Shown: positions 34,697 through 42,394 of the stretch, one piece after another
How positions within the stretch are numbered: the first letter of the stretch is position 1
How the letters are laid out: every line of letters begins with the position of its first letter
NCBI RefSeq assembly: GCF_032681285.1
Contig: NZ_CP136336.1
Coordinates: 3,521,001 to 3,585,000 of the forward strand
Reading direction: 5' to 3'
DNA length: 64,000 nt
Source: Piscinibacter gummiphilus
Lineage (GTDB): Bacteria > Pseudomonadota > Gammaproteobacteria > Burkholderiales > Burkholderiaceae_C
Translations under genes and position numbers: made by a program
Notes under the pieces: model-generated
What the model saw: the letters and a program-made list of their open reading frames with translations, nothing else
The model's database searches: none
Told to the model about the DNA's origin: nothing

Positions 34697-35020
34697 ATGC
34701 CGATCCGACTGCTTCCTTTTCCACCGACTCGAGTCAACAATCTTTTTCTTCATGGCCCGCGCTTCCACTTCGAGCGCATCACCGCAGATCAGTTGAAGAG
34801 CCTGGGGCTCAGTGAGGGCGACAAGGCAGAAGGCGCCACGGTGCGCCGCCTGCGCGACGGTCGCTACAACGCCATCATCGACAGCGTGAGGCTCGCCAAG
34901 AGCGACGACAAGTTCGCCGGGTTCATGAGCCGCGTCACAGCGCCGCACGAGCTCCCTGTGCGACATGACCTTGACAGCGAGTTCAGTGAGACGGGGAGCG
35001 TGGGCCTGGACGAGGTCTAG
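34697..35020 (+). CDS. Hypothetical protein at the end of the plus array
   Basis: 107 residues from ATG 34697; in-frame ATGs at 34583 and 34601 are alternatives. 'RITADQLKSLGLSEGDKAEGATVRRLRDGRYNAIIDSVRL' is a small SH3/AbrB-like pattern. Its TAG stop lies in a CTAG that also forms the stop of the convergent gene. Confidence 0.55.
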   Translation: MPIRLLPFPPTRVNNLFLHGPRFHFERITADQLKSLGLSEGDKAEGATVRRLRDGRYNAIIDSVRLAKSDDKFAGFMSRVTAPHELPVRHDLDSEFSETGSVGLDEV

Positions 35021-35529
35021 CCACCCATCCTGGCTAGCGCCCACTGCGCCGCCTCTCGGTCGCGCGGCCGGCCGCTGGCTGCGATCACCTCGATCTGCCG
35101 GCGCATCTCCACCATCGCAGCTGAAAAGCGCTCCCGCCGCTCCTCCCGGGTCGGCGTCTTGTCTTGGTCGAGCCAGAAGTGGCAGCCGAAGCAGGCCCAG
35201 ACCCCAGCATGGTCGTGGGCCTTCATGCCCTTGCCCTTGTTGTCCGAGAGGGAGTTCGAGTGCGCCAGCACGGTCGTCGACCAGTCGCCGTTGCACACGC
35301 CAGGCACACGCAGGAGGCACGGCTTGCCGGCGGCCATTGCGCGGTAGCGCGGGTTCTCCTCGCGCGGCTGCTTCGGCACAGGCCGCACCTCGTTGGCGGC
35401 CTCGTCGGCGCGCCGCATCACCGCGACCTGGCCAACAGATTGTTTCACGGGGAACAGCTTGGGGCGCTCGCGCGGCGGCAGCTGCGGCCGCTTGAAACCC
35501 TTGCCGCGCTGCAGCGGCTTGCTTCGCAT
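35017..35529 (-). CDS. YbcO-like (DUF1364) HNH-type nuclease
   Basis: 170 residues from ATG 35529 (a GTG one codon earlier, at 35532, overlaps the upstream stop as GTGA and is equally possible). 'CLLRVPGVCNGDWSTTVLAH' and 'VWACFGCHFWLDQ' supply the zinc and catalytic pattern of the YbcO/Rap-like family, a structure-specific nuclease group near lambda ninR genes. Basic N-terminus of about 60 residues. Confidence 0.78.
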   Translation of the reverse strand: MRSKPLQRGKGFKRPQLPPRERPKLFPVKQSVGQVAVMRRADEAANEVRPVPKQPREENPRYRAMAAGKPCLLRVPGVCNGDWSTTVLAHSNSLSDNKGKGMKAHDHAGVWACFGCHFWLDQDKTPTREERRERFSAAMVEMRRQIEVIAASGRPRDREAAQWALARMGG

Positions 35530-35960
35530 CACAGCTCGAGGACGTCGACGCCGTTGCCGGTGCCTGGCTCCAGGCGTGACGCGAGCTCGATCGCCTGGCG
35601 CGCAGTCAGACCCATGTGCAGGGCCGCCATAGCGTAGTCGCTGCCGCTCCCGGTGGTGAAGAACTCGTCCTCCACCTTGAAGGCGTGCGGCCCCTCATAG
35701 CGGAAGACCTCCGCGTCGCGCGTGACCCGCACCAGGTAGGCGTCGTCGTCCCCCTTCGAAGGGGACGGGAACTCCTTTGCGACGTAGCCGGCACGCGCCC
35801 AATCGAGCAGCGCCATGCCGTGTGCCAGGTTGCCGGAGATGCCGACCAGGTCGGAGCCGATCCGATGGATCTTGGTGACCGTCCTCACCACCGTGCCAGA
35901 GGTGGCGCGCTTGTCTGCCGCGAGGGTCTTGCGGCGACCATCCCAGGCGATCGTGGTCAC
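35529..35960 (-). CDS. Ntn-hydrolase (proteasome-beta/HslV-like) protein
   Basis: 143 residues from a GTG overlapping the upstream stop. The start 'M-T-T-I-A-W-D-G-R-R-K-T-L-A-A-D-K-R' places Thr2 as a potential N-terminal nucleophile with Asp/Lys following as in proteasome beta and HslV. 'KIHRIGSDLVGISGNLAHGMALLDW' and 'GSGSDYAMAALHMG' match the fold further. It lacks a partner ATPase nearby. Possible self-compartmentalising protease or a phage-specific hydrolase. Confidence 0.7.
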   Translation of the reverse strand: MTTIAWDGRRKTLAADKRATSGTVVRTVTKIHRIGSDLVGISGNLAHGMALLDWARAGYVAKEFPSPSKGDDDAYLVRVTRDAEVFRYEGPHAFKVEDEFFTTGSGSDYAMAALHMGLTARQAIELASRLEPGTGNGVDVLEL

Positions 35961-36511
35961 TTGCGCTTCCCCTTGATGGCCCCGATCGACGCCCCGTTGG
36001 CCAGGCGCTTCACCGTGCCGACGGTCGAGCCGTCGATCTGGCTGAGCATCTCGATCACGTCGCGGATGTGGTTGTGGTGCTTGCGCTGGATGCGACGCTC
36101 GCCGGTGCCGCCGCACGGCTGGCACGGCGTGGCGCTGAGGTGGGGCGTGCCTGGCACCAGTTGGAACTTGCGACCGTCGCATGCCGGGCACACCGGAAAG
36201 ATGTGGTGCGCAAGCGCGAGCTCGCCCACAGCCTGGCAGCTGGGCCCAGATAGGCGCCAGTTGCGCTCCGCGTTCAGTCGCTTGGTCAGCTCCACCGTGC
36301 CCTTGCGCGCCGCCTTGTAGTCGGCCTGGCGGCCGTCGATGGTGATGCGCAGCAGGGAGCCCGACACGCGAGGGTTGCTCTGGCCGGCCAGGCCGAGGGC
36401 GATGAGGTAGTCGGCGTCGCCGCGGGTGCGCTCATCGATCGAGAGATCGGAGCTCTGGAAGGCGCCAACCAGGCGCTCGCGCGCGCCAGGACGATCAGCG
36501 GCTGTGGTCAT
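35957..36511 (-). CDS. DnaJ-type zinc-finger protein, possible antiterminator
   Basis: 184 residues. 'CPACDGRKFQ...CQPCGGTGER' (near 108-140) is a pair of CxxCxG knuckles. Helical flanks and basic C-terminus suggest nucleic-acid binding. Phage Q-type antiterminators can have this layout, but the homology is not clear by eye. Confidence 0.6.
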   Translation of the reverse strand: MTTAADRPGARERLVGAFQSSDLSIDERTRGDADYLIALGLAGQSNPRVSGSLLRITIDGRQADYKAARKGTVELTKRLNAERNWRLSGPSCQAVGELALAHHIFPVCPACDGRKFQLVPGTPHLSATPCQPCGGTGERRIQRKHHNHIRDVIEMLSQIDGSTVGTVKRLANGASIGAIKGKRK

Positions 36512-36888
36512 GAACGGATCTCCTGCACCTCGATGCCGTGCACCGACTTCATGAGGTGGCGCTTGATGCGGTAGGTGGGCGTGACCATGCCCTTGACGTC
36601 TTCGACGATCTGCTTGCCAGCCTCGTCGAGGTAGACGAAGTCGGCGAAGTAGCGCAGTGCCGGCTTGCGGTGGCCGTCCAGCGTCACGCCGCGCGCGAGC
36701 TCGAACTTCACCTGCAGCCGGAGGCCGGTGATCCGCCCTGCCCGCTCAAGCGTGCGCAGCCAACGGTAGCGCGCGCACTCGGCCTTGCTGTCGAAGGTGT
36801 GACCATCGAACACCACACGCTCGGCGTTGTGCTTGTTCTTGCGCTTCTTGCTCGTCTCGAGCAGCGCCAGCAGCTCGTCTTTCTTCAT
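36508..36888 (-). CDS. DUF1064 predicted PD-(D/E)XK nuclease
   Basis: 126 residues. 'FDSKAECARYRWLRTLERAGRI' followed by 'RYFADFVYLDEAG' and 'IVEDVKG' gives the E...D...ExK arrangement of DUF1064, a Holliday-junction/restriction-like nuclease family of phage replication regions. ATGA overlap with 36511 gene. Confidence 0.8.
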   Translation of the reverse strand: MKKDELLALLETSKKRKNKHNAERVVFDGHTFDSKAECARYRWLRTLERAGRITGLRLQVKFELARGVTLDGHRKPALRYFADFVYLDEAGKQIVEDVKGMVTPTYRIKRHLMKSVHGIEVQEIRS

Positions 36889-36995
36889 TCGTTGGCGGCC
36901 TGGCCCAGGCTGATGCGAACGATGAAGCGGGCGGCAATGCCGAGGGGTTGGCCAGGTGCGCCGAACGCCGCGAGCATGCGCGCCCGCTGCAGCAT
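36885..36995 (-). CDS. 36-residue coupled peptide
   Basis: ATG at 36995, TGA overlapping the start of the DUF1064 gene (ATGA). Sequence is basic and helical (MLQRARMLAAFG...). No strong ribosome site. Supported only by exact coupling and by filling a 120 bp gap. Confidence 0.4.
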   Translation of the reverse strand: MLQRARMLAAFGAPGQPLGIAARFIVRISLGQAANE

Positions 36996-37011
36996 GGGGG
37001 ACGGGCCGTCC

Positions 37012-37296
37012 TTAGTCGAGCTTGACATTGGCGGCAGCCTTCATCGAGTCGCTCGGGCGGAACAGCACGACGTTGCGCTCGGGCACCATCACCTGCTCGT
37101 GCTTGTGCATGTCGCGTGCCGGCCGCGGCTTGCGGCGCTTCACGGTGAGCTTGCCCACGCCGAAGAGGAACACAGGGTTGTGCTTCTCGATGGCGGCGCG
37201 CACGACCTCGGTGGCGGCATCGAGGATCTCTCGCACCAGGGCCTTGGGCTTACCCGAGGCCTCCGCCACCGCTCCGATCAGTTCTGCCTTCTTCAT
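37012..37296 (-). CDS. HU/IHF-family DNA-binding protein
   Basis: 94 residues. 'MKKAELIGAVAEASGKPKALVREILDAATEVVRAAI' and 'FLFGVGKLTVKRRKPRPARD' are standard HU features, including the beta-arm region, though the Pro tip region is altered. It bends DNA and could assist replication initiation, recombination or packaging. Confidence 0.88.
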   Translation of the reverse strand: MKKAELIGAVAEASGKPKALVREILDAATEVVRAAIEKHNPVFLFGVGKLTVKRRKPRPARDMHKHEQVMVPERNVVLFRPSDSMKAAANVKLD

Positions 37297-37305
37297 GTGC
37301 TAAAC

Positions 37306-37329
37306 AAAGTGTTTGTGTCAAAACACTTT
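37306..37329. promoter_or_regulatory. Operator dyad upstream of HU gene
   Basis: AAAGTGTTT and AAACACTTT form a perfect 9 bp inverted repeat with a 6 bp spacer. A minus-strand promoter candidate TTGCGC, 16 nt, TAGAAA (37354-37327) lies just upstream and overlaps it. Related to the AAAC..TTTG motifs elsewhere. Confidence 0.6.
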
Positions 37330-37360
37330 CTAGCACAGGCGAATCTGAGCGCAAGGGGTT

Positions 37361-37834
37361 TTAGCCGTCGAACGTCATGAGGTAGTCGATGTGCTCGCGC
37401 ACCTCATCCGCCGTGAGCTTCGGGTCGCTGAGCACCTTCCCGATAATGACATCGATGGTCTTGGAGTACAGCGATTCGAATGTCTCGTTGTCCATGCTGG
37501 CGAACGAGATCGAGTCGGCCTCCCAGCGGATCTCGAGGTTGACGCCGACAACCATGTGGCGGTAGCCCGTGAGGATGGTCACGTCCTTGCGGAACTTCTC
37601 GAAGTTCGGCTGGATGGGCTGTCCCCTATGCGTCGGCATCTCAGCGGTCTCCGACCAGATGTCGTAGGCCCAGTTCACGAGCTTGAACCAGCGGCGATGG
37701 AAGGCGGCATTGCGGGCCTGCGCGATGTTGGCTCGGATCACGCCGCCCGGCTTGAACTTCCTGATCTTCTCGGCCTGCTCGTCGTCGAGCGGGATCAGCG
37801 CGCCGCCAGGCGCCTTGGTGAGCAGGATCTCCAT
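37361..37834 (-). CDS. DUF1367 protein
   Basis: 157 residues, ATG at 37834 overlapping the previous stop. 'GGVIRANIAQARNAAFHRRWFKLVNWAYDIW' and 'QPNFEKFRKDVTILTGY' and 'SISFASMDNETFESLYSKTIDV' are DUF1367 hallmarks. The family sits in replication/recombination clusters of phages; exact role unknown. Confidence 0.85.
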   Translation of the reverse strand: MEILLTKAPGGALIPLDDEQAEKIRKFKPGGVIRANIAQARNAAFHRRWFKLVNWAYDIWSETAEMPTHRGQPIQPNFEKFRKDVTILTGYRHMVVGVNLEIRWEADSISFASMDNETFESLYSKTIDVIIGKVLSDPKLTADEVREHIDYLMTFDG

Positions 37835-38154
37835 CAGCCCGGCAGCAGGTAGGAGCACTCGTTCGTGCCAACACGCGGCAGAGCCATCTTCTTGATGGTC
37901 ACCACCACCTCGGCCGGCAGCTCCAGCTGGCGATCGAGATCCAGCTGCTGGAAGCGGCGGCAGTGCTGGCGCTGCGGACAGATGGTCGGGTGGTACTTGT
38001 TGTCGGTGCCGCCGCAGCGGGCCTCTTTGATGCTCAGGTTTTTCATCGAGTTGTGGTGTGGCTGATGGTGGTTGAGGGCCGGGCGTGCGGCGTTACAAGC
38101 GAGGCGCCAATGAATGAGCGCGAGCGCTTCGGGAAGGCTTGGCCAGAAGAACAT
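37834..38154 (-). CDS. Small protein after the helicase loader
   Basis: 106 residues. The ATG at 38154 is preferred because it overlaps the DnaC-like stop (TGATG) and follows AGGGAGGGG; the later ATG at 38046 has no ribosome site. Four Cys in 'CGGTDNKYHPTICPQRQHC' suggest a metal site. Unknown function. Confidence 0.65.
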   Translation of the reverse strand: MFFWPSLPEALALIHWRLACNAARPALNHHQPHHNSMKNLSIKEARCGGTDNKYHPTICPQRQHCRRFQQLDLDRQLELPAEVVVTIKKMALPRVGTNECSYLLPG

Positions 38155-39071
38155 CAGGCCCCTCCCTTGCGCAGCGTCGAGCGGTAGCTCTCCCAGGTGA
38201 ACGGCACCCAGCGGGCCACCTCGACCAGGCGGTCGAAGATGCGGTCGCCCACCAGGGTCTCGAACTCCTTGCGGCTGAGGTTGGTGATGAGGATCGTGGG
38301 GCGGCGCGCCAGATAGCGGCGGTCGAGCACCTCGAACAGCAGGTTCTTCTCGGCGTCGGTGCCGCTCTGCACACCCACTTCGTCGATGACCAGTAGGTCG
38401 ATGCGCTCCAGGTCGGCCATGACCTGGCTCTCGGTGCGGTCGCAGTCCTTGCGCCAGGTATCGCGGATCATCAGCAGCAGGCCGGCCACCTTGGTGTAGA
38501 GGCAGGTGTGCTCTGGCATGAGCTCCTGCATCGCGGCCGCGGCAAGGTGGCTCTTGCCGGTGCCCACGCCACCCGCCAGGATCAGCGACTGGCCGCGCTT
38601 GCGCAGCTCTGGGAACTTCTCGGCGTAGGACTTGACGATGGCCAGGGCTGTCTTCTGCTCCTCGGTCTCGGCGACGTAGGTGTCGAAGGTGCGGCCGATG
38701 AAGCGAGCCGGCAACGCCGACTGCTGCAGGGAGGCGGTGATGCGCTCGAGGCGTGCCGCTGCCTCCGCAGCCAGGCGATCCCGCTCGGCCGCCGCGGTGG
38801 CGTCGGCAACGCAGGCCTGGCACCCGGTCCAGATCTCGCGCTTGTGCTCGAGGCCCAGGCGTGTGCCGTGCGACAGGTAGGCGCCGTGGGTCTCGCACAC
38901 CAGCTCCTTCTCGCCCAGGCGCTCGACAGCGCGCTGGAGAGCGTTGCCGAGGCTGGCCATGGCCGCGGGCTGAGGCGCGGCAGCGGGCGTGTCGCGCACC
39001 GCCGGCGGCGCCAGCAGCGGATCTTCCTCAGCGCGTTCGCGCCAGGGCTTTGGCATGGGCAGGCCGGTCAT
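38154..39071 (-). CDS. DnaC-like helicase loader
   Basis: 305 residues. An N-terminal zinc-like module 'CETHGAYLSHGT...TGCQAC' (59-87) is followed by the AAA+ domain: Walker A 'GGVGTGKSH' (167-175), Walker B 'LLVIDEVG' and the sensor 'ILITNLS'. This is the DnaC/IstB family. It should recruit the host replicative helicase to the phage origin in the adjacent initiator gene. Confidence 0.9.
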   Translation of the reverse strand: MTGLPMPKPWRERAEEDPLLAPPAVRDTPAAAPQPAAMASLGNALQRAVERLGEKELVCETHGAYLSHGTRLGLEHKREIWTGCQACVADATAAAERDRLAAEAAARLERITASLQQSALPARFIGRTFDTYVAETEEQKTALAIVKSYAEKFPELRKRGQSLILAGGVGTGKSHLAAAAMQELMPEHTCLYTKVAGLLLMIRDTWRKDCDRTESQVMADLERIDLLVIDEVGVQSGTDAEKNLLFEVLDRRYLARRPTILITNLSRKEFETLVGDRIFDRLVEVARWVPFTWESYRSTLRKGGA

Positions 39072-39922
39072 GCGAGGGCTCCGTCCTTGGCCACGCCTGC
39101 GGTGTAGTCCTTGCCGCTCAGGTCGTGGGAGCTCTGACGTGGAGCGCCGGCGCGCGGATTCGTTTCTCGGAGAAGCCAGGCCGTCTCGATGCCCTGCCAC
39201 CCACGGTAGATCGCCTTCGTGACAGCGTCGTCAAGCGACCAGCCGGCAGCCGCGACGTTCTTCTTGATCGCGCCCCACGCGAGCGGCGTCAACTTGCCGC
39301 CAGACTTGAGCCGGTGTGCCAACCATTCGGTTGCGACGACCTCCGACAGGCCGTCAGCCATGAGCTCTTCGAGCGTGAGGTTGGGGATGACAGGCTTAGC
39401 CGGCTTCTTGGGCTTGCCCGTAATCTCTTTCTTCTCTTCTGATGGATCAGTGGTGGATTGGGTGACATGGGTGTCACCCGTCTCTGTCGCTGGTGTCACC
39501 CGTACGGGTGACAGGATGACGCCCGTCGGCCGATTCACGGGTGTCGCCTTGTCACCCGCTTCCGCGGGAAGGGGTGACACCGTGTCACCCGTGTTGGTCT
39601 GGGCCAGGGGTGACGCCTTGGCACCCGTCGCCTGGCGGGCCATCTCGCGCAGCGCCGGCACCTTGATCCCATAGTGGCGCGTCATGCCGGGCTTGCCGCC
39701 GGCCGCGTTCCCTGTCACCGCCAGCAGGCCAATCTCCTCGAGCTCGCGCAGCGTGCGCTGCACCTGTCGTTCGGAAACCGACGAGCGGCGACTGATGTAC
39801 TCGATCGACGGCCAGAGGCTGCCGCCCTCCTCGTCTGCGCGATCACACATGACCAACAGCACCATCTTCGGCGTCGTAGCCAAGGCCGTCTTCCAGGCAA
39901 GGGTCATAAGCTCGATGCTCAT
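39068..39922 (-). CDS. Replication initiator-like protein with winged helix
   Basis: 284 residues from ATG 39922 overlapping the upstream stop (ATGA). N-terminal winged helix (about 20-85): 'WPSIEYISRRSSVSERQVQRTLRELEEIGLLAV'. The middle (about 110-150) is a Gly-Asp-Thr repeat region produced by DNA repeats that look like an origin. The C-terminal helical region is where initiators contact loaders. Position next to the DnaC-like gene supports an O-protein role. Confidence 0.8.
   Translation of the reverse strand: MSIELMTLAWKTALATTPKMVLLVMCDRADEEGGSLWPSIEYISRRSSVSERQVQRTLRELEEIGLLAVTGNAAGGKPGMTRHYGIKVPALREMARQATGAKASPLAQTNTGDTVSPLPAEAGDKATPVNRPTGVILSPVRVTPATETGDTHVTQSTTDPSEEKKEITGKPKKPAKPVIPNLTLEELMADGLSEVVATEWLAHRLKSGGKLTPLAWGAIKKNVAAAGWSLDDAVTKAIYRGWQGIETAWLLRETNPRAGAPRQSSHDLSGKDYTAGVAKDGALA
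39461..39626. other. Putative replication origin with five inverted-repeat iterons
   Basis: Five dyads of GGGTGACA/TGTCACCC lie at 39461-39478, 39494-39513 (a perfect 20 bp palindrome), 39539-39557, 39572-39590 and 39608-39626, with centres about 33-45 bp apart. They fall inside the initiator gene, as in lambda O. The first, second and fourth are the best copies. Confidence 0.7.
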
Positions 39923-40389
39923 TGAGCGATCCTCCGGCGACCCAGTGGCCCTGCATAGAAGCCATCGAAAGCAGCTGCCAGGGCCTTGTCCATTTCCTCG
40001 CCGGGGCGCCACCGCTCGACGGCCTTCATGGCTGAAGGATCATTACCAAGCGACGCGGCCATCTCGGGTGCGGAATCGAAGTCGACCAGCCCGCAACACC
40101 CGTATTCCTGCGCGTAGTAGCGCATCGCCGCATACAGGTGGGCTGGGTGCAGACTGAAAAACTCGCGCTGCTGGTTGATGCGGTGCGGCGCGAGCTGACG
40201 GTGAATGGCCTGCTCAACGAGGCGCGAATCGTCGGCCTCGAAATAGCAGGCAACATCAAACGGAACCGGCACGCCACTGGAGGTTGAAAGCTCCCTTGCT
40301 CGTTCGCGCGGGCTGCGATCGGTAAATCCGATCTTGTAGACACAGGGCATGACGCTGCTGGACAGCGCATAAACAAAGCCAAATGGCAC
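39919..40389 (-). CDS. T5orf172/GIY-YIG-like nuclease domain protein
   Basis: 156 residues from a GTG with AAGGTGAAG upstream. 'FVYALSSSVMPCVYKIGFTDRSPRERARELSTSSGVPVPF' and 'EQAIHRQLAPHR' match the T5orf172/Mug113 GIY-YIG fold. It may nick DNA or be a regulatory relative. ATGA overlap with the initiator gene. Confidence 0.75.
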   Translation of the reverse strand: MPFGFVYALSSSVMPCVYKIGFTDRSPRERARELSTSSGVPVPFDVACYFEADDSRLVEQAIHRQLAPHRINQQREFFSLHPAHLYAAMRYYAQEYGCCGLVDFDSAPEMAASLGNDPSAMKAVERWRPGEEMDKALAAAFDGFYAGPLGRRRIAQ

Positions 40390-40518
40390 TTCTTCACCTT
40401 GAAGTTCACCGAGTTAAACGGGCGCCCGGCGCGTGCCGGTGGTGAGTCGGCACTGGCGGATCAGGCCTGCCGGGCGCTTCTGCAAAGCTGGATGCTGCCG
40501 CACTTAAAGTTCTGCAGC

Positions 40519-40542
40519 AAACAGTTTGTTTGTGTTCAGGCG
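40519..40542 (-). promoter_or_regulatory. Operator and repeat element upstream of 40389 gene
   Basis: AAACAGTTTG (40519-40528) lies next to the 15 bp CGCCTGAACACAAAC element (40528-40542, minus strand) that overlaps the preceding stop codon. A weak minus-strand promoter TTGCTG, 17 nt, CAGCAT lies just downstream. Confidence 0.5.
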
Positions 40543-41102
40543 AAAGAAATCGCCTGCGATCTGCCGGCCTCAGTGAGCGCCCAGATGCGCCCGCCTGAAG
40601 TGCCGTTGCCGCGCTTGCGGGGGCACGACCCGATCTGCGTGATCAAGCCCTTGCGCGCCAGGCCGGCGACGATGGGGCCGAAGGAGCGGTCGTCATGCGG
40701 AACATGGCCGCGGGCCTTGGCCATCGACACCAGATCCTCAGAGCTCAGCCCCTTGGAGCTCCATAGGCTCAGGTCGCGCAGCATGCAGGCGCGCACGGCG
40801 TCAGCGTTGAAGTCGTCGCCACTGGTGGCCTTGGCCAGACATGCGTCACCCTCGGCCTCGCCGACGGCTCGCGCTTCACTGGCGGCTCGCCGGCTCGTAG
40901 GCGGAGGCGTCCAGCCGAGGCGGATGAGCGCCTCGCGGACGACCGCATCGCGGGTCTCAAAGATCTGCCTGGTGTGCCGCTCGATGATTTTGCCGACAGG
41001 GTTGGGCTCCACGAATGGGCCACCCTCGAACTCGTCGATCGTGATTCGGCCACTCGCCAGGTCAACCTGCGGCTCGGCCCGATAGCTGAGGGTGTTGTTC
41101 AT
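40536..41102 (-). CDS. Winged-helix early protein
   Basis: 188 residues. The C-terminal 80 residues 'LSSEDLVSMAKARGHVPHDDRSFGPIVAGLARKGLIT' look like a winged helix. The N-terminal half is acidic. ATGA overlap with the first gene of the operon. Likely regulator or replication accessory; unproven. Confidence 0.6.
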   Translation of the reverse strand: MNNTLSYRAEPQVDLASGRITIDEFEGGPFVEPNPVGKIIERHTRQIFETRDAVVREALIRLGWTPPPTSRRAASEARAVGEAEGDACLAKATSGDDFNADAVRACMLRDLSLWSSKGLSSEDLVSMAKARGHVPHDDRSFGPIVAGLARKGLITQIGSCPRKRGNGTSGGRIWALTEAGRSQAISFA

Positions 41103-41440
41103 TCGGCCTTGCCCTTCGCAATCGGCACGACCTGCACCACCTTCCAGCCCTGCCTCTCCAGCATGGCCTTGAAGAGCTCGGCCGCGTCGTGGATGACGTA
41201 GGGCTTCTTGCTGGCGCGCACCGGCTTGTTGGTGCGCATGAAGGTGACCTCGTCGAACGGCTTGCCGTCGGTGCTGACGTACTTGGCGCGCGCCTCGGCC
41301 AGCTGCTCAGGGCTGAAGCCGACCACCTTCCAGCCCTTGTGGTAGCTGTCGGGCGTGGCCTTCGACTTCTTGGCGGCAACATGCCCACCACCGAGGGAGC
41401 CAGCAGCTATGGGCTGGCCGTGGATGTTGACGAACTGCAT
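41099..41440 (-). CDS. First gene of minus-strand early operon, unknown
   Basis: 113 residues, AGGAG upstream of ATG 41440. Basic, mixed fold. Its 60 nt leader contains a GGGCTG/CAGCCC hairpin. First gene behind the leftward divergent promoter. Confidence 0.6.
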   Translation of the reverse strand: MQFVNIHGQPIAAGSLGGGHVAAKKSKATPDSYHKGWKVVGFSPEQLAEARAKYVSTDGKPFDEVTFMRTNKPVRASKKPYVIHDAAELFKAMLERQGWKVVQVVPIAKGKAE

Positions 41441-41506
41441 GGAGAAACTCCTGTCAGGAGGCGGGCTGTATAAAAAATCAGCCCCGCAGATGGGTGTGCA
41501 AAACAG

Positions 41507-41558
41507 ATTCTATTTATCAAAAGGTTCATTTGCAAACAGTTTGTTTGTGGGCATACTG
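41507..41558. promoter_or_regulatory. Divergent early/repressor promoters sharing one -35 box
   Basis: The palindrome TTGCAA (41530-41535) serves both strands. Plus: 17 nt to ATACTG (41553-41558). Minus: 17 nt to TAGAAT (41512-41507). The operator AAACAGTTTGTTT starts at 41534 and covers the plus spacer. This is the switch region between the replication operon and the XRE gene. Confidence 0.75.
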
Positions 41559-41581
41559 CATAGCACTAGGAGCTAACCCTG

Positions 41582-42019
41582 ATGAAGATCAAAGACCAGA
41601 TCCGATCCCGACGCGAGGCGTTGGGCATGACCATGAAGGAGCTTGCCGACCGCGTCGGCACGAGCGAGCAGGCCGTCCGGCAGTGGGAAACGCGAGGGTC
41701 CATCCCCCGGCAGAAGACGCTTCGGCTGGTCGAGCAGGCCCTCTCCTTCCAGATCGACTTCACCGAAGGCCTGGCCCCGCCGGGCGGCGGCAAGACCGCG
41801 GCCGCCTACATCGAGCAAAGCGACATCGACCTGGTGCTGATCATCGGTCGCCTCCCGCTGCATGCGAAAACCGTCATCGGCGAGATGGCCCGCATGCACC
41901 TGGAGGCAGTCGAGGCAGCCCGCGCCGCCGAGTCGAAGAATCCACCGGCGCCGCCGCCGCCCACGATTCAGGCATCCACGTCGCGACGCACTTCGGCGAA
42001 AAAAACCACAGCTCGCTGA
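41582..42019 (+). CDS. XRE-family repressor-like protein
   Basis: 145 residues, AGGAG upstream. Helix-turn-helix at about 5-58: 'IRSRREALGMTMKELADRVGTSEQAVRQWETRGSIPRQKTLRLVEQAL'. The rest is helical, ending in a Pro/Lys-rich tail, with no S24 peptidase domain. It is divergent from the replication operon, as a phage repressor or Cro would be, and is the prime candidate to bind the AAAC..TTTG sites. Confidence 0.8.
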   Translation: MKIKDQIRSRREALGMTMKELADRVGTSEQAVRQWETRGSIPRQKTLRLVEQALSFQIDFTEGLAPPGGGKTAAAYIEQSDIDLVLIIGRLPLHAKTVIGEMARMHLEAVEAARAAESKNPPAPPPPTIQASTSRRTSAKKTTAR

Positions 42020-42029
42020 CGTAAACTTC

Positions 42030-42057
42030 TTGTGCAATCTCAAAGTTTCTGTACACT
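42030..42057 (+). promoter_or_regulatory. Promoter of the tRNA / structured RNA locus
   Basis: TTGTGC, 16 nt spacer containing AAAGTTTCTG (42042-42051), TACACT. AAACTTCTTG at 42023-42032 overlaps the -35 box. Transcription would begin near 42064 and read about 1.4 kb without a supported open reading frame. Confidence 0.6.
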
Positions 42058-42394
42058 GCAGATTCCCGTGAGACGCACATGGGCCTCCTGACCGGTGAGC
42101 TGCAGTCGGAAAGCGTCGAGCAGATGACCACCCCGGGAAAGCAGCGGGGCATCGAACACCTGTAGAGCGAGAACGCGGGAGGCCGCCGGGCCTGACGATC
42201 CGAGCGGTAACGTGAAGCCAGCTGAGCACCACCTGAACCGACAGGGGCTGGGGAGGACGGAGTGTGAGGGGTTGGCTGTCACCCGCCCCGCCTGAAGCCG
42301 GCGCAAGCCGGGCCTTCAGGTTCGTCGACCTCTTTCGTGCCCACTGCAACAACGGCGCGGATAACCGGGGTCCAGCGCAGAGCGTCGACGAACC
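42058..42394 (+). ncRNA. Structured leader of the tRNA locus
   Basis: No gene. Visible hairpins: CCCC...GGGG near 42132; AGGCC-GCCG-GGCCT near 42180; and CCTGAAG-CCGGC-GCAA-GCCGG-CTTCAGG at 42291-42320 with a GNRA tetraloop. The 3' strand of the last hairpin can also pair with 42384-42400, across the tRNA-Ile 5' end. Confidence 0.55.

Noticed and set aside
39461..39626. CRISPR-like array
   Set aside because: Repeats are short dyads with variable spacing inside a coding gene, no leader and no cas genes; origin iterons fit better.
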